A program made the translations under genes and the position numbers. The notes under the pieces are model-generated. The model saw nothing but the letters and a program-made list of their open reading frames with translations. It was not told the DNA's origin and did not search any database. 64,000 nt of DNA from an uncultured bacterium (lineage in GTDB: Bacteria > Krumholzibacteriota > Krumholzibacteriia > LZORAL124-64-63), in contig CAIWHK010000028.1 of assembly GCA_903912525.1 (NCBI GenBank), forward strand, positions 1 to 64,000, written 5' to 3'. This document shows, in pieces, positions 24,459 through 38,949 of this stretch. How positions within the stretch are numbered: position 1 is the first letter of the stretch; each line of letters opens with the position of its first letter.

Positions 24459-25477
24459 TGGGCGGGCCGGCGAGCTGCAGCCGCCGGCGTGCGTGGCCGC
24501 TCCTGGCCGTCGCCGTGTCCGCGGCGTTGCTTGCGATGCTCACGGTTGGTTGCGCCGGTGGCGCCGGGGGCGCCGGGCGCGCCATTAGCGAAGATGTCGC
24601 GCGGGCCAACGGTTCCACGCCGGTGACGCTGACGTTCCTGACTTCCTGGGAGAACGTACCGGGCGCAACGTACTACCCGCTCGACGGCATTGCCGGGTGC
24701 TGCTACGGCCCGGACGGCACGCTACTCGTCTGTGACGAGAAGCGGGGTGTTGTTCACGCGCAGGACCCGCGCAACCTCGAGTGGACCGAATTCGACGCCC
24801 CGCCGATGCGTCCCTATCAGCCCTGCGATGTCGCCTACGACGGGCTCAGGGTTCTCGTGCTCGACCGTGCCGGCGCCAGTATCCAGCGCTTCGAGGCGCG
24901 CGGCGCCTGGCTGGACGAGCTGGTCGACCTGCGCCAGCTCGATCCCGGCGAGCATCCATCGGCGACGGCGATGGCGATCGATCGCGATGGCCGCATGGTC
25001 ATCGCCGACGGTGCTTCACAACAGGTGCTCGTCCTCGATTCGTTCCTGTCGCTGCACATGCGCGTGGGCGGGCCGGGCACCGTCGGGGACCAGTTCCGCG
25101 ACCCGGCGGGGATCGCCTTCATGGACGACGGCGGTTTCGTCGTCGCCGACCGCGGCAACCGGCGGCTGTGCCGCTACGGCCGCAACGGGTTCTTCGAGGA
25201 CACCATCGGGGGGGATTTCGACGTCGACAATCCCTTCGTCGCTCCTCAGGGCATTGACGTCGACCGCTTCGGCAACGTGTTCGTGGCCGATCCGGCGGCA
25301 GGTCGCATCCACGTGCTCGACCATCGCCTGCGCCTGCTCTTCTCGATCGGGCCGGAACTCAGCCTGCAGGCGGCGCCGGTCGTCCCGGTGGACGTCGCGG
25401 TCAGCCCCGACGGCATGCTTGCCGTGACCGACCGCTCGCGCGCAGCGATCCTGCTCTACCGCATCACCTACGAGTGA
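24458..25477 (+). CDS. NHL-repeat beta-propeller lipoprotein
   Basis: The 339-residue protein starts at a GTG that shares its first base with the previous stop. The lipoprotein signal ends in TVGC (Cys about residue 32). The rest is a series of roughly 45-residue NHL/beta-propeller blades with the usual pattern of a hydrophobic strand, aspartate and glycine (MAIDRDGRMVIADGASQQV; IAFMDDGGFVVADRGNRRLC; GIDVDRFGNVFVADPAAGRI). Such propellers bind proteins or ligands and have no catalytic motif here. It is translationally coupled to the neighbours (TGATG overlap downstream). It may be an outer-membrane-attached accessory of the envelope machinery. Confidence 0.78.
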   Translation: MGGPASCSRRRAWPLLAVAVSAALLAMLTVGCAGGAGGAGRAISEDVARANGSTPVTLTFLTSWENVPGATYYPLDGIAGCCYGPDGTLLVCDEKRGVVHAQDPRNLEWTEFDAPPMRPYQPCDVAYDGLRVLVLDRAGASIQRFEARGAWLDELVDLRQLDPGEHPSATAMAIDRDGRMVIADGASQQVLVLDSFLSLHMRVGGPGTVGDQFRDPAGIAFMDDGGFVVADRGNRRLCRYGRNGFFEDTIGGDFDVDNPFVAPQGIDVDRFGNVFVADPAAGRIHVLDHRLRLLFSIGPELSLQAAPVVPVDVAVSPDGMLAVTDRSRAAILLYRITYE

Positions 25478-28400
25478 TGGCCATGGCCCGGGGGCACAGG
25501 CGACCGCACGCGTCGGCCATCCCCGCCGTCCTGGTACTGCTGCTGGCCTTGTCCACGGCGAGCGGCGTCTGCGCCGATATCCCGTCGCCTGCCGTCGCCG
25601 ATACCGCGACCACCCTCTTCGAGCAGGAATTCCACCTGATGCCGGCGGCGCCGCGTGCGCTGCCGTTGGCGCACGGCTTCATCGAGCCCGGCTCGTTGCG
25701 GCTCGTGGTGGACGGGCAGCCGTGGCGCGAGGAAACGGACTACCACCTGCGCGCGCGCAGTGGCCTGGTGATCCCGCTGCGCGGTTGGCGTGCCGCGGCG
25801 CCGGACAGCGCAGGCGGACCCGGCGCGGGACTGGCCCTCGTCAGCGCGACATACCGCTTCGTTCCGGTTCCGGTGGCGGCGCGCGTCGATCTGCGGCCGG
25901 TGTCGCCGCCGCCGGGGACGCCGGGTTCGGCATGGAGCGTCGCGACGGGCGGGGGCAAGGCGCTGGTGACGGCCGGACCGGGCACCTGGCGCGACGACGG
26001 CCTGCGCGTCAGCGGCAGCAAGACCGTTCAGGTGGCCTCGGGGTCGCGACGCGAGATGACCGTCGACCAGAATCTGCGGCTGAACATCGCCGGGCAACTG
26101 ACGCCCGACATCGCGGTGCGCGCGTTCCTCTCGGACGACAACCTGCCGGTCGTGCCCGAGGGCAACACCGAAGAGCTCAAGGACATCGACAAGGTGCTCG
26201 TGCAGATCGACGGCCCGGCCTGGAACGCGACGCTGGGCGACCTGGTCGTGCAGCGGCGGGGGACGACTTTCGGCGACGTGCGCCGCAAACTGCAGGGCAT
26301 CGACATCAAGGCGCGGGCCGGGGCCACCACCGTCGGCGCCGTTGCCGGCGCGCCGCGCGGCACGTACCGCTCGATCCAGATCCAGGGTCAGGAATCGAAC
26401 CAGGGACCGTACCGCCTGTCGGCCGGCGAAGGCGCAGCCAACCTCTTCCTCGTCGCCGGTTCCGAGCGCGTGACGCTCGACGGTCAGCCGCTCGTGCGCG
26501 GCGCCGACCGCGACTACGTCGTCGACTACGTGCTCGGGACCGTCACGTTCACGTACCGCCGCCTGATCACCTCCGAGTCGCTGATCACCGTCGAGTTCGA
26601 GGAGGGCGAGGGCGCCTACAGCCGCACCGTGCTGGGCGCGAACGTCGGGCACGAACTCCGGTTGCCCGGCTTCGGCGCGACCGCGCGGCTGCGCGCGCGG
26701 GTGTATCGCGAGGCCGACGATCCGAAGCGACTGCGCACGGGCGACCTCGCGGCCGGCGACGAGGCTGTCCTGGCGGGCGCGGGCGACGAGGCGGCGTTTG
26801 CGCTGGCGTCGGGCGCCAGCGCGGCGCTGCCGGGGCAGGGCCAGTACGACCGCGTCGTAACCGGGACCGACACGACGTATGCTTTCAACGCCGCGGGCGG
26901 TGACTGGAATGTGGCCTTCCACTACGCGGGCACCGGCCGGGGGGACTATCGCTTTGAACGGCTGACATCCTCGGGGCAACGCGTGTATCTGTTCACGGGG
27001 CCCGGACAGGGCGCGTACCTGGTCGGGCGTCCGTTGGCGCTGCCGGGTGCGCACAACCTGGCGACATTCAGCCTGCAGGCCGGTGACTCCCTCGGCAGCG
27101 GCCTCGACGCCGAATGGAATGCCTCGACGGTCGACCGTAACCTGCTGTCGACCATCGACGACGGCGACAACGCCGGCGGCGCCGGCCGGCTGGCCGCGCG
27201 CTGGCGGCCGGGAGAGGTGGATGTCGGCGGGCGATCCCTCGGGCGCCTGTCGCTGGGCGGCGCGTGGGAGTCCCGCGATGCGCGGTTCCGGCCCCTGCAA
27301 CTGCGGCGCGCCGTCGGTGACTACGAAGGCTGGGGCCTCGGCGAGCGGGCCCGACGTGACGGCTTCTTCGACCAGGCCGACCGGCAGGCGGAGGCCTACG
27401 CGAACTGGCAGGCGGGCGGCGCGGGGCGGATGGCGGGCGTCGTGGCGTCGATGGGTGCCCTCGAGCATGGCGATGCGCTGTCGGCGGATCGCAGGTCGCT
27501 CGATGCCCAGTGGCGCGTGGCGGGCGGCAGTGGTCGCCACCAATGGTCGGGCGCGGCGGCAAGCGACGACGTCGACCGGCTGGACATCGAACGGCGCGAT
27601 CAGCGCCACGAGCTGTCGTGGAGGCTGGGCCCGGTGCAGCCGACGCTCACGCACGAGCGCCGCCGCTGGCGCGATGACGCCGTGACGACGGCGCGCGGCG
27701 CCGGCTACCGGTTCGAGGAGACGGGCGTGCAACTGGCAGGCGCGCCGGGCAGCGCCGCCAGCTGGCGCGCCGAGTTCCGGCAGGGTCTCGTGGATTCGAT
27801 GCGGCAGGGCGCCTGGCGGCGCGAGCGCGACAGCCGGACCGCGGGCGCATCGCTGACCACAGGCTCGTTCGGGGGCATGCGGCTGGTCGGCGAGGGCGCC
27901 TGGCGGGAGGTCGCACGCCCAGGCGGTCCCGGAGAGACGACGCGCCTGGCGCGGCTGGACATCGGCGGGCGCTGGGATCGCACGGCGAGCGACTGGTCGC
28001 TGGGCTACCGCGTCGACAACAGCCGGACCGAGGTGCTCGACCGGCAGATCACGTTCGTCGGCGAGCGGCAGGGCGATTTCGATGAGGATGGCCGTTTCGC
28101 GGGTGACGGACTGGGGGCCTACGACATGGTGCTGGCGGGCACCGACAGCACGGTAGCCACGACCGCGGTGCGCGGCGACCTCCGTTGGCGGCAGGGGTTC
28201 GCGTTCCTGGGACGCGATCGCTGGTACGGCGCCTGGTCGACGCAGACGGTCGCCTCGCTGGAAGGGCGCAGCACGACCGGCGACATCGGCCGCCTGCTGG
28301 CGTTGGACCCGGCCGTCGTCTTCGACGGGCGCACGGCCGTGCTGGGAGACCTCAACTGGTCGCAGGAACTCTCGCTGCTCGAGCACGAGCCGCGTTTCGA

Positions 28401-28989
28401 CCTGCGCGGGCGCTTTGGGTATCGCCAGACGCGCGACCGGCAGTACGCCGCCCATCCCGAAGACAGGCTCGACCGCCGCTGGCAGGCGACCGGCAGCGCG
28501 AACCTCACGGCACGCACCACGCTGCGCGCGCGACTGGCCCGGGACGCCGAGCGCCGCGAGTCCGCCGAAGCAGCGGCGAGCGCGCGGCGCAGCCAGGACC
28601 TGGTGACCCGCCGCGCCGAGCTCGGCTGGCAATTCTCCCCGGGAGCCGACGTGCGGCTTGGCCTGCAGGGCGAACGCGTGACGCGCCGCGATGCCGTCTC
28701 AGCCGTGGCCCAACGTGAGTGGGCCGTGCGGCCCTCGGCGCGCGCACGCCTGCGCGGCGGCTGGTCGGCGCTGGCCGAGGCGCGCTGGTCGGACGTCACG
28801 AGCGACGAGCCCGTGGGCGCCCAGCGGCCGTACTCGTTCCCCTACCGCGGCGGCAACGTCGAGTCGACGTTGCGCGTGTCGTGGGAGCCGTCGAACTACC
28901 TGACGTTGTCTGCGAGCTGGTTCGCGCGACGGCAGGGCGAGAGGGGGTGGCAGCATGATGTCCGCCTGGAATCGACGGCCCGGTTCTGA
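25477..28989 (+). CDS. Very large outer-membrane beta-barrel-like protein, SprA-like motif
   Basis: The 1170-residue protein starts at an ATG inside the TGATG overlap with the lipoprotein gene. A signal peptide (about 14-34) is followed by an N-terminal domain with GSLRLVVDGQPW. Then comes DGQPLVRGADRDYVVDYVLG followed by TVTF, the 'label-repeat' style of motif also seen in SprA and related Bacteroidota-group barrels. From about residue 400 on the chain is alternating Arg/Ala/Trp-rich strands ending in LESTARF, typical of outer-membrane barrels. Its position between PorU/PorV-like genes and an Omp85 gene would fit a translocon or envelope channel. It is half the usual length of SprA, so that identity is only a hypothesis. 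Confidence 0.6.
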   Translation: MAMARGHRRPHASAIPAVLVLLLALSTASGVCADIPSPAVADTATTLFEQEFHLMPAAPRALPLAHGFIEPGSLRLVVDGQPWREETDYHLRARSGLVIPLRGWRAAAPDSAGGPGAGLALVSATYRFVPVPVAARVDLRPVSPPPGTPGSAWSVATGGGKALVTAGPGTWRDDGLRVSGSKTVQVASGSRREMTVDQNLRLNIAGQLTPDIAVRAFLSDDNLPVVPEGNTEELKDIDKVLVQIDGPAWNATLGDLVVQRRGTTFGDVRRKLQGIDIKARAGATTVGAVAGAPRGTYRSIQIQGQESNQGPYRLSAGEGAANLFLVAGSERVTLDGQPLVRGADRDYVVDYVLGTVTFTYRRLITSESLITVEFEEGEGAYSRTVLGANVGHELRLPGFGATARLRARVYREADDPKRLRTGDLAAGDEAVLAGAGDEAAFALASGASAALPGQGQYDRVVTGTDTTYAFNAAGGDWNVAFHYAGTGRGDYRFERLTSSGQRVYLFTGPGQGAYLVGRPLALPGAHNLATFSLQAGDSLGSGLDAEWNASTVDRNLLSTIDDGDNAGGAGRLAARWRPGEVDVGGRSLGRLSLGGAWESRDARFRPLQLRRAVGDYEGWGLGERARRDGFFDQADRQAEAYANWQAGGAGRMAGVVASMGALEHGDALSADRRSLDAQWRVAGGSGRHQWSGAAASDDVDRLDIERRDQRHELSWRLGPVQPTLTHERRRWRDDAVTTARGAGYRFEETGVQLAGAPGSAASWRAEFRQGLVDSMRQGAWRRERDSRTAGASLTTGSFGGMRLVGEGAWREVARPGGPGETTRLARLDIGGRWDRTASDWSLGYRVDNSRTEVLDRQITFVGERQGDFDEDGRFAGDGLGAYDMVLAGTDSTVATTAVRGDLRWRQGFAFLGRDRWYGAWSTQTVASLEGRSTTGDIGRLLALDPAVVFDGRTAVLGDLNWSQELSLLEHEPRFDLRGRFGYRQTRDRQYAAHPEDRLDRRWQATGSANLTARTTLRARLARDAERRESAEAAASARRSQDLVTRRAELGWQFSPGADVRLGLQGERVTRRDAVSAVAQREWAVRPSARARLRGGWSALAEARWSDVTSDEPVGAQRPYSFPYRGGNVESTLRVSWEPSNYLTLSASWFARRQGERGWQHDVRLESTARF

Positions 28990-30928
28990 GGTCCCCCAAC
29001 GATTCCGTCCCCTCGGTACGCGCATTCCGGTGGGCGCGCTGCTGGCCTTGGCATTCCTGGCGCTGCCGACCCCGTGGCTTGCCGCTGCAGGTGCCTGGCC
29101 GGGTTCGTATTTCGTGATGCCGTTGCTGCCCGACCGGGCAAGCGTGCGGCCACCGGCCCCGCCGGCCGTCCGACGCCCGGGCGTGCTCGTGGTCGCGCAG
29201 GGTTTCCCGGATCGACCGCGGGAACAGGGCTGGTTGCGCGAGGATCGCGCGTGGCTGGCTGGACCCGGCGTCCTGTTGCCGTCGACGCTTGTCTCCGATA
29301 TGGACACGGACCTGCGCCCGCGCCTGTGGGCCGCGGTCGTCGCCGGCGGCGATACGATCGCACCTGTCCGCGAACGCGCGACGGCGCTGCGCGACCGCTG
29401 GCTCGCGCGCGGCTATCTGCAGGCCTCTGTCGCGGCGCGGGGCGATACCCTGCTCCTGGCGCCCGGTGTCGCCTGGACGATGGCGGCGTGGTCGGTCGCC
29501 GGTGACGGGTTCCCCGGTCGGGCCCGCCTGCTCGCGGACTGGTTGCCGCCGGCAGGAGCCCGTTGTGACGCAGCAACCGCCGATCGCGCCGTGCGCGGCC
29601 TGCTGGCTGCCGTCGGCGAGCAGGGCTATCCCTATCCGCGCTGGGTGGTGTCGGACCTGAGGCTCGATCCCGCGGCGCACGTCGTGACCATCATGGGGAC
29701 GCTGCTGCCCGGGGCTCGGGCGGTGATCGGGCCGGTCACCAGCGATCTGCCGGACCCGCGGGCCGCGCGTTTCGCGGTGCGTGCCAGTGGCCTGACACGC
29801 GGCGCGCCGGTGCGCGACAGCGACCTGCGCCGCGCCGTCGATCGGCTCTGGTCCCGTGAACTGTATGCGGCGGTCGACACCCCGCGCGTCTACACGACCA
29901 CCGCCCCTGACACCGTGGGTGTGCACCTGCCGCTGCAGCTGAGGCCGAAACAGAACCGGCTCCAGGTGGTGCTGGGCTTCAGCCGGCGCGATGCGCTGCA
30001 ACCTGCGCGCCTGAGCGGCGAGGTCGACTTGCGCCTGCCGAACCTCGCTTCGAGCGGTCGCGCGCTGCGCGTGGGCTGGCGAGACGACGGCGCCGGCCAG
30101 GCACGCTTCGGCTTCTCGTGGCTCGAACCGCTCGCCTTCGGCACGCCGCTTGATGCGTCGCTCGCACTCGACAGCGAGGTCCAGGACGCCTCGCACACGC
30201 GGTTCACGACCGAATTCGCGGCCCGGTTGCCGGTCGTGGCGTTGTGGGGCGCCGAAATGGGTTTCGGTTGGGACCGCACGACGTATCCCGAAGGCGTCGT
30301 CGCGCGCAGTGAACGCTCGCGGGCGCGCGCCGCGCTGACGCACCGCCGCGGCGATCGCGCGCGCAGCGGTTGGGAGGGGGCCTTCGCCGTGGAGTCCGCC
30401 TGGCGCTCGGCACAGGCCCGGGAGGGCGCCGCCGGTGCGGCTTCGCTCGCGGCAGCCGTCCGGCAGCGCCTGCTGTCCGGTGATGCGGCGGGCGAGGTGT
30501 GGGTCGGTCGCCGGGCGTCGCTGGCGGCGCGCGTCTCGGTGCGCGAGTTGACGGGGGACGAGCGCCAGGCACCGCTGGCGGAGCATTTCCGCTTCGGTGG
30601 CGCCAACAGCGTGCGCGGCTACTCCGAGGGCGCCTTCCACGGCGTGGAAGCGGCCTGGGCCGGCCTGGAATGGCGGTTGGGTTCGGCGCGGGGCTCGCGC
30701 CTTTACACCTTCTGGGACGTGGGGTACTTTGAGTTCTGGTCGGTATCGGGCGCGGGAGAAGGCGCCGCGGGCCCGTCCGTCGAGGCGCGCCGGGGCTGGC
30801 CGCACGGCTTCGGCCTGGGCCTGCTGGCCCGCACCCCCGGCGGCGACCTGTCGCTGGCGATCGGTTTCCCCGGCACGGTCGATTTCGACCAGGCCAAGCT
30901 GCACGTCACCCTGCTCGAATCGTTCTGA
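28955..30928 (+). CDS. Omp85/BamA-TamA family outer-membrane protein
   Basis: The 657-residue protein overlaps the end of the preceding gene by 35 bases. Residues 1-46 form a signal peptide region (GALLALAFLALP; WLAAAGA). POTRA-like modules follow (about 120-330). The C-terminal half is a 16-strand-type barrel with the family signature FRFGGANSVRGYSEGAF, whose VRGY motif is the conserved L6 loop of Omp85 proteins. It ends near YFEFWSVSG and KLHVTLLESF with a terminal Phe. Members insert barrel proteins or export polypeptides. With the adjacent large barrel gene it may form a dedicated assembly pair. It is probably not the housekeeping BamA, because of its context. Confidence 0.78.
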   Translation: MMSAWNRRPGSEVPQRFRPLGTRIPVGALLALAFLALPTPWLAAAGAWPGSYFVMPLLPDRASVRPPAPPAVRRPGVLVVAQGFPDRPREQGWLREDRAWLAGPGVLLPSTLVSDMDTDLRPRLWAAVVAGGDTIAPVRERATALRDRWLARGYLQASVAARGDTLLLAPGVAWTMAAWSVAGDGFPGRARLLADWLPPAGARCDAATADRAVRGLLAAVGEQGYPYPRWVVSDLRLDPAAHVVTIMGTLLPGARAVIGPVTSDLPDPRAARFAVRASGLTRGAPVRDSDLRRAVDRLWSRELYAAVDTPRVYTTTAPDTVGVHLPLQLRPKQNRLQVVLGFSRRDALQPARLSGEVDLRLPNLASSGRALRVGWRDDGAGQARFGFSWLEPLAFGTPLDASLALDSEVQDASHTRFTTEFAARLPVVALWGAEMGFGWDRTTYPEGVVARSERSRARAALTHRRGDRARSGWEGAFAVESAWRSAQAREGAAGAASLAAAVRQRLLSGDAAGEVWVGRRASLAARVSVRELTGDERQAPLAEHFRFGGANSVRGYSEGAFHGVEAAWAGLEWRLGSARGSRLYTFWDVGYFEFWSVSGAGEGAAGPSVEARRGWPHGFGLGLLARTPGGDLSLAIGFPGTVDFDQAKLHVTLLESF

Positions 30929-35749
<4,821 letters not shown>

Positions 35750-35753
<4 letters not shown>

Positions 35754-37081
35754 CCCCGCCGCTGCATATCGACCACGCCGCGCTCGACGGGCGCCCGCTG
35801 GACCTGCTGGTCACCGGCATTGCGCAGCTGTGCACGGTTCACGAGCCGGAGCTTGAGGCCGTGGGCCCGCGGCGGCGCGAGGGCCTCGGCGCGCTCGGAC
35901 TTGTGGAAGGCGCCGCCCTGGCGGTGCGCGAAGGGCGTGTCGTCGCAACGGGACGCGAAGCGGATCTCCTAAAGGCGCTCGGTGCCGACGCGCCCGTGAC
36001 TTCGGCCACGCGCACCGTCGATGCGCGCGGACGCGCCGTCATTCCCGGATTCGTCGACCCGCACACACATGCCGTCTTTGGTCGCTGGCGGCAGGACGAG
36101 TACGAACGCCGGGTGCGCGGCGAGTCGTACCAGGCGATCGCCGCGGCCGGCGGCGGCATCAACGCCTCGGTGCGCGACCTGCGCGGGCGCGACGAGGACG
36201 AACTCTGCGCCCTGGCCACCGGCCGATTGCGCGAGATGATGGCGTGGGGGACGACGACGGTCGAAATCAAGAGCGGGTACGGACTGAGTCTCGAGGACGA
36301 GGCGAAGATGCTTCGCGCGGCCCGCAGGGCAGCACAGGCAATCGGCCTCGACGCGGTGCTCACGTGCCTGGCCGCTCACGAGGTCCCGCCGGAATACCGC
36401 GAGCGCCGCGGCGAATACGTGCAGCTGGTCACCGAGGTGATCCTGCCGTACATGGCGAGCGAAGGCGTGGCCGATCGCTGCGATGTCTTCTGTGAGCCGA
36501 CGGTCTTCGACCTGGCCGATTCCGAGGCCATCCTCCGGCGGGCCGCGGAACTGGGTCTGCAACTGACCGTCCACGCCGATGAACTGGAGCCGTTCGGCGG
36601 CGCAGCGCTCGCCGCGCGCCTGGGCGCGGCCTCGGCCGACCACCTGATCCGCATCGACGCGGCAGGCCGCGCGGCGCTGGCTGCATCCCGCACCGTGGCC
36701 GTCCTGTTGCCGGGCACGGTCTTCACCCTGGGCCTCAAACAGTACGCCCCGGCCCGGGATATGGTCGCCGACGGTTGCGCCGTCGCGCTGGCCTCGGATT
36801 TCAACCCCGGCAGCTGCCCCATCCTGGCCATGCCCCTGGTGATGTCCATCGCCTGCTCGCAGATGCGCCTGACGCCGGCTGAAGCCCTGGTGGCATCCAC
36901 GCTGAACGCAGCCTGGGCCCTGGGCCGGCAGGCCGTGGCGGGGTCCCTGGCGCCGGGCAAACGAGCCGATTTCGTGATACTTGACGGGGATGACTATCGC
37001 CTCGTTCCCTATCGCGCCGCCCACAACCCCGTGGCCGGGGTTTTTGTTGGGGGGCAGGAGATTATGCTCAACCCGGAGTGA
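35750..37081 (+). CDS. hutI: Imidazolonepropionase
   Basis: The 443-residue protein catalyses the third step of histidine degradation, hydrolysing imidazolone propionate to formiminoglutamate. It has the amidohydrolase metal motif VDPHTHAVF, the family signature FGRWRQDEYERR, KSGYGLSLEDEAKMLR, TCLAAHEVPPEYR, TVHADELEPFGGAALAAR and SDFNPGSCP. It is somewhat longer than typical HutI because of an N-terminal extension (TGIAQLCTVHEPE). The start ATG overlaps the helicase stop (ATGA). No hutH, hutU or hutG is next to it. A T-tract-bearing hairpin (37025-37045) lies within its last codons. Confidence 0.92.
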
Positions 37082-37187
37082 GCCCAGTCGATCTATTGCC
37101 CCGAGGCGAAGGGTCCCCCAGGGGGCTCCCGCCGGACCGGCCACAGCCCGTGTTGACACCTTTATGTGACCGTCGGGGGTCCGCATC

Positions 37188-38843
37188 TTGTCCAAACTGA
37201 GCCAGCTGAAGCAGGACGCCTACCAGGCCGGCAAGAAGCGGAACTGGGCCCAGGCCATTGCGCTCTACGAGGATATCCTCGACAAGGACAAGAACAATCC
37301 GACCATCATCAACGAACTGGGCGATCTCTGCCTGCGCGCCGGCGACACGTCTGCGGCCGTCCGCCACTTCCTGAGCGCCGCGTCCAAGTACCGCCAGACC
37401 GGCCTGCTCAACAACGCCGTCGCGATCTACAAGAAGATCCTGCGCTACGACGCGGACAACCAGAACGCCCACTGGTACCTGGCCGAGACGCGCGCCAGCC
37501 AGGGCCTGTTGATGGAGGGCGAGGAACACGCCCTGCTGTTCCTGCAGAATTCGGGCAGGGTCGCGGGCGACATCAAGGAAATTTTCATCAAGCGCTGTGC
37601 GCAACTCTTCGAGCTGATGCCCGAGGGCGAAGCCGTACACGCCGAACTCGTCCAGATCTTCAACTTCTGGCAGCTGCCGCTCGAGTCGGCCCGCGCGCTG
37701 TGCCTGATCGCGGCCGTGCGCCAGACGGCCGGCGACGCCGAAACCGCCCGCGCCCGTATCGACGAGGCGCTGGCGCGCAGTCCCGAAGTCACGAACTACG
37801 TTGAATACGCACGGTGGGACCGGGCGGCGAACCCTGGCCGGGCCGTCGCCGTGGACCAGGTTGTCGCCTTTGGCGCCGTCGACCTCGAGCCCGCCGTGGC
37901 TCAGGGCCCCGTCGCAGTGCCCCTGGCCGCGCTCGTCGACGAGGAACCGGCACCCCGTGGGCACTTCGGCGATATCGACATCATGGGCCCGGCGCCGGCT
38001 GTCGTGGCCGATGTCGTGGAACCCGCCGCCGACGAAGCAGACGACGGCGAAGCGCCCTCCGCTGCGCACGAATTCGACGTGAATGGCGAGGCCACCGAGT
38101 TCGACGTTTCTTCCGGCGCCGATGCGGCCGCCGTGGACGAGGGTGCACTGCCGGCAGGCGTTCGCCGCGTCTCGGACATCCTGGCGCAGTCCGATCCCAC
38201 GCGCGACGAGAAGGACGGCGACGGCTGCTTTGAGATCGATGGCGGCGAGGACCTCGATGCGCTCGTCCGCGAGGCGCTGGCCAAGTCGCGCCTGCATCGG
38301 GCCCCGGCCGCTGCACCGGCAACGCCCGTGGTGCCGCCGGTCCGCCGCGAGCCGGCCGACGATCCCCTGTCCCGCATGCTGAACGCCGCGCCGGAGGACA
38401 CGACAGGCCACGACTCCTCGCAGCTCGCCACCATCGCCTCGGAGATCGGGGCCGTCGTCGGTGGCTCCGGCGAGGCGGCCGATGCCGAGCGGCTCTACGA
38501 AATGGGCATGGTCTACCTCGAGATGGGCCTCTACGACCAGGCATGCGACAGCTTCAGCACGGCTGCCTGCGACGAAAACTATGCCGTCCGAGCCCACGAG
38601 ATGTGGGGGATCGCGCTGCAGCGCGCCGATCGCCTCTGCGAGGCGATCACCGTCCTGAACGACGGCCTCGCGTATGCGCCCGCCGGGTCGCGCGAGCAGC
38701 ACGGGCTTCGCTACCACCTCGGCCGGGCCTACGAGCAGGCCGGCCAGGACGACCAGGCCGCCGAGTGCTACCGCGCCATCCGCGCCGAGGACGCCGCCTT
38801 CCTGGACGTCGGCCAGCGGCTGCGGCGGCTCGTGACCGTCTGA
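37188..38843 (+). CDS. Tetratricopeptide-repeat protein
   Basis: The 551-residue cytoplasmic protein uses a TTG start (MSKLSQLKQDAYQAGKKRNW) with GGGGG about 8 bases before. TPR-like helices fill residues 1-200 (AIALYEDILDKDKNNPTIIN; AVAIYKKILRYDADNQNAHW). A long Ala, Asp and Glu-rich low-complexity segment (about 205-400) links to a second TPR block (MGMVYLEMGLYDQACDSFST; GRAYEQAGQDDQAAECYRA). It has no signal peptide or membrane helix. Such proteins are scaffolds. Its place before the ECF/barrel and pilus genes gives little more. The 106 bases before it contain TTGACA at 37153-37158 without a matching -10. Confidence 0.72.
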   Translation: MSKLSQLKQDAYQAGKKRNWAQAIALYEDILDKDKNNPTIINELGDLCLRAGDTSAAVRHFLSAASKYRQTGLLNNAVAIYKKILRYDADNQNAHWYLAETRASQGLLMEGEEHALLFLQNSGRVAGDIKEIFIKRCAQLFELMPEGEAVHAELVQIFNFWQLPLESARALCLIAAVRQTAGDAETARARIDEALARSPEVTNYVEYARWDRAANPGRAVAVDQVVAFGAVDLEPAVAQGPVAVPLAALVDEEPAPRGHFGDIDIMGPAPAVVADVVEPAADEADDGEAPSAAHEFDVNGEATEFDVSSGADAAAVDEGALPAGVRRVSDILAQSDPTRDEKDGDGCFEIDGGEDLDALVREALAKSRLHRAPAAAPATPVVPPVRREPADDPLSRMLNAAPEDTTGHDSSQLATIASEIGAVVGGSGEAADAERLYEMGMVYLEMGLYDQACDSFSTAACDENYAVRAHEMWGIALQRADRLCEAITVLNDGLAYAPAGSREQHGLRYHLGRAYEQAGQDDQAAECYRAIRAEDAAFLDVGQRLRRLVTV

Positions 38844-38949
38844 CCCGGACCCCGGGCCCCGATCACCGCCGCCCCCTTTCCAAGCCACTCCCGGCGCCGG
38901 CCCCAAGCGCGCCGTTGCCCGCCGCCCCTTCGTTGCCTATGATGCCGGG

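Noticed and set aside
25468-28632. A 1054-codon minus-strand frame
   Set aside because: It is the antisense of the large barrel protein; no start signal or recognisable domain.
37025-37045. Hairpin AACCCC/GGGGTT followed by TTTTT
   Set aside because: It looks like an intrinsic terminator but lies inside the last codons of hutI, about 35 bases before the stop; chance is more likely, so it is mentioned only with the gene.
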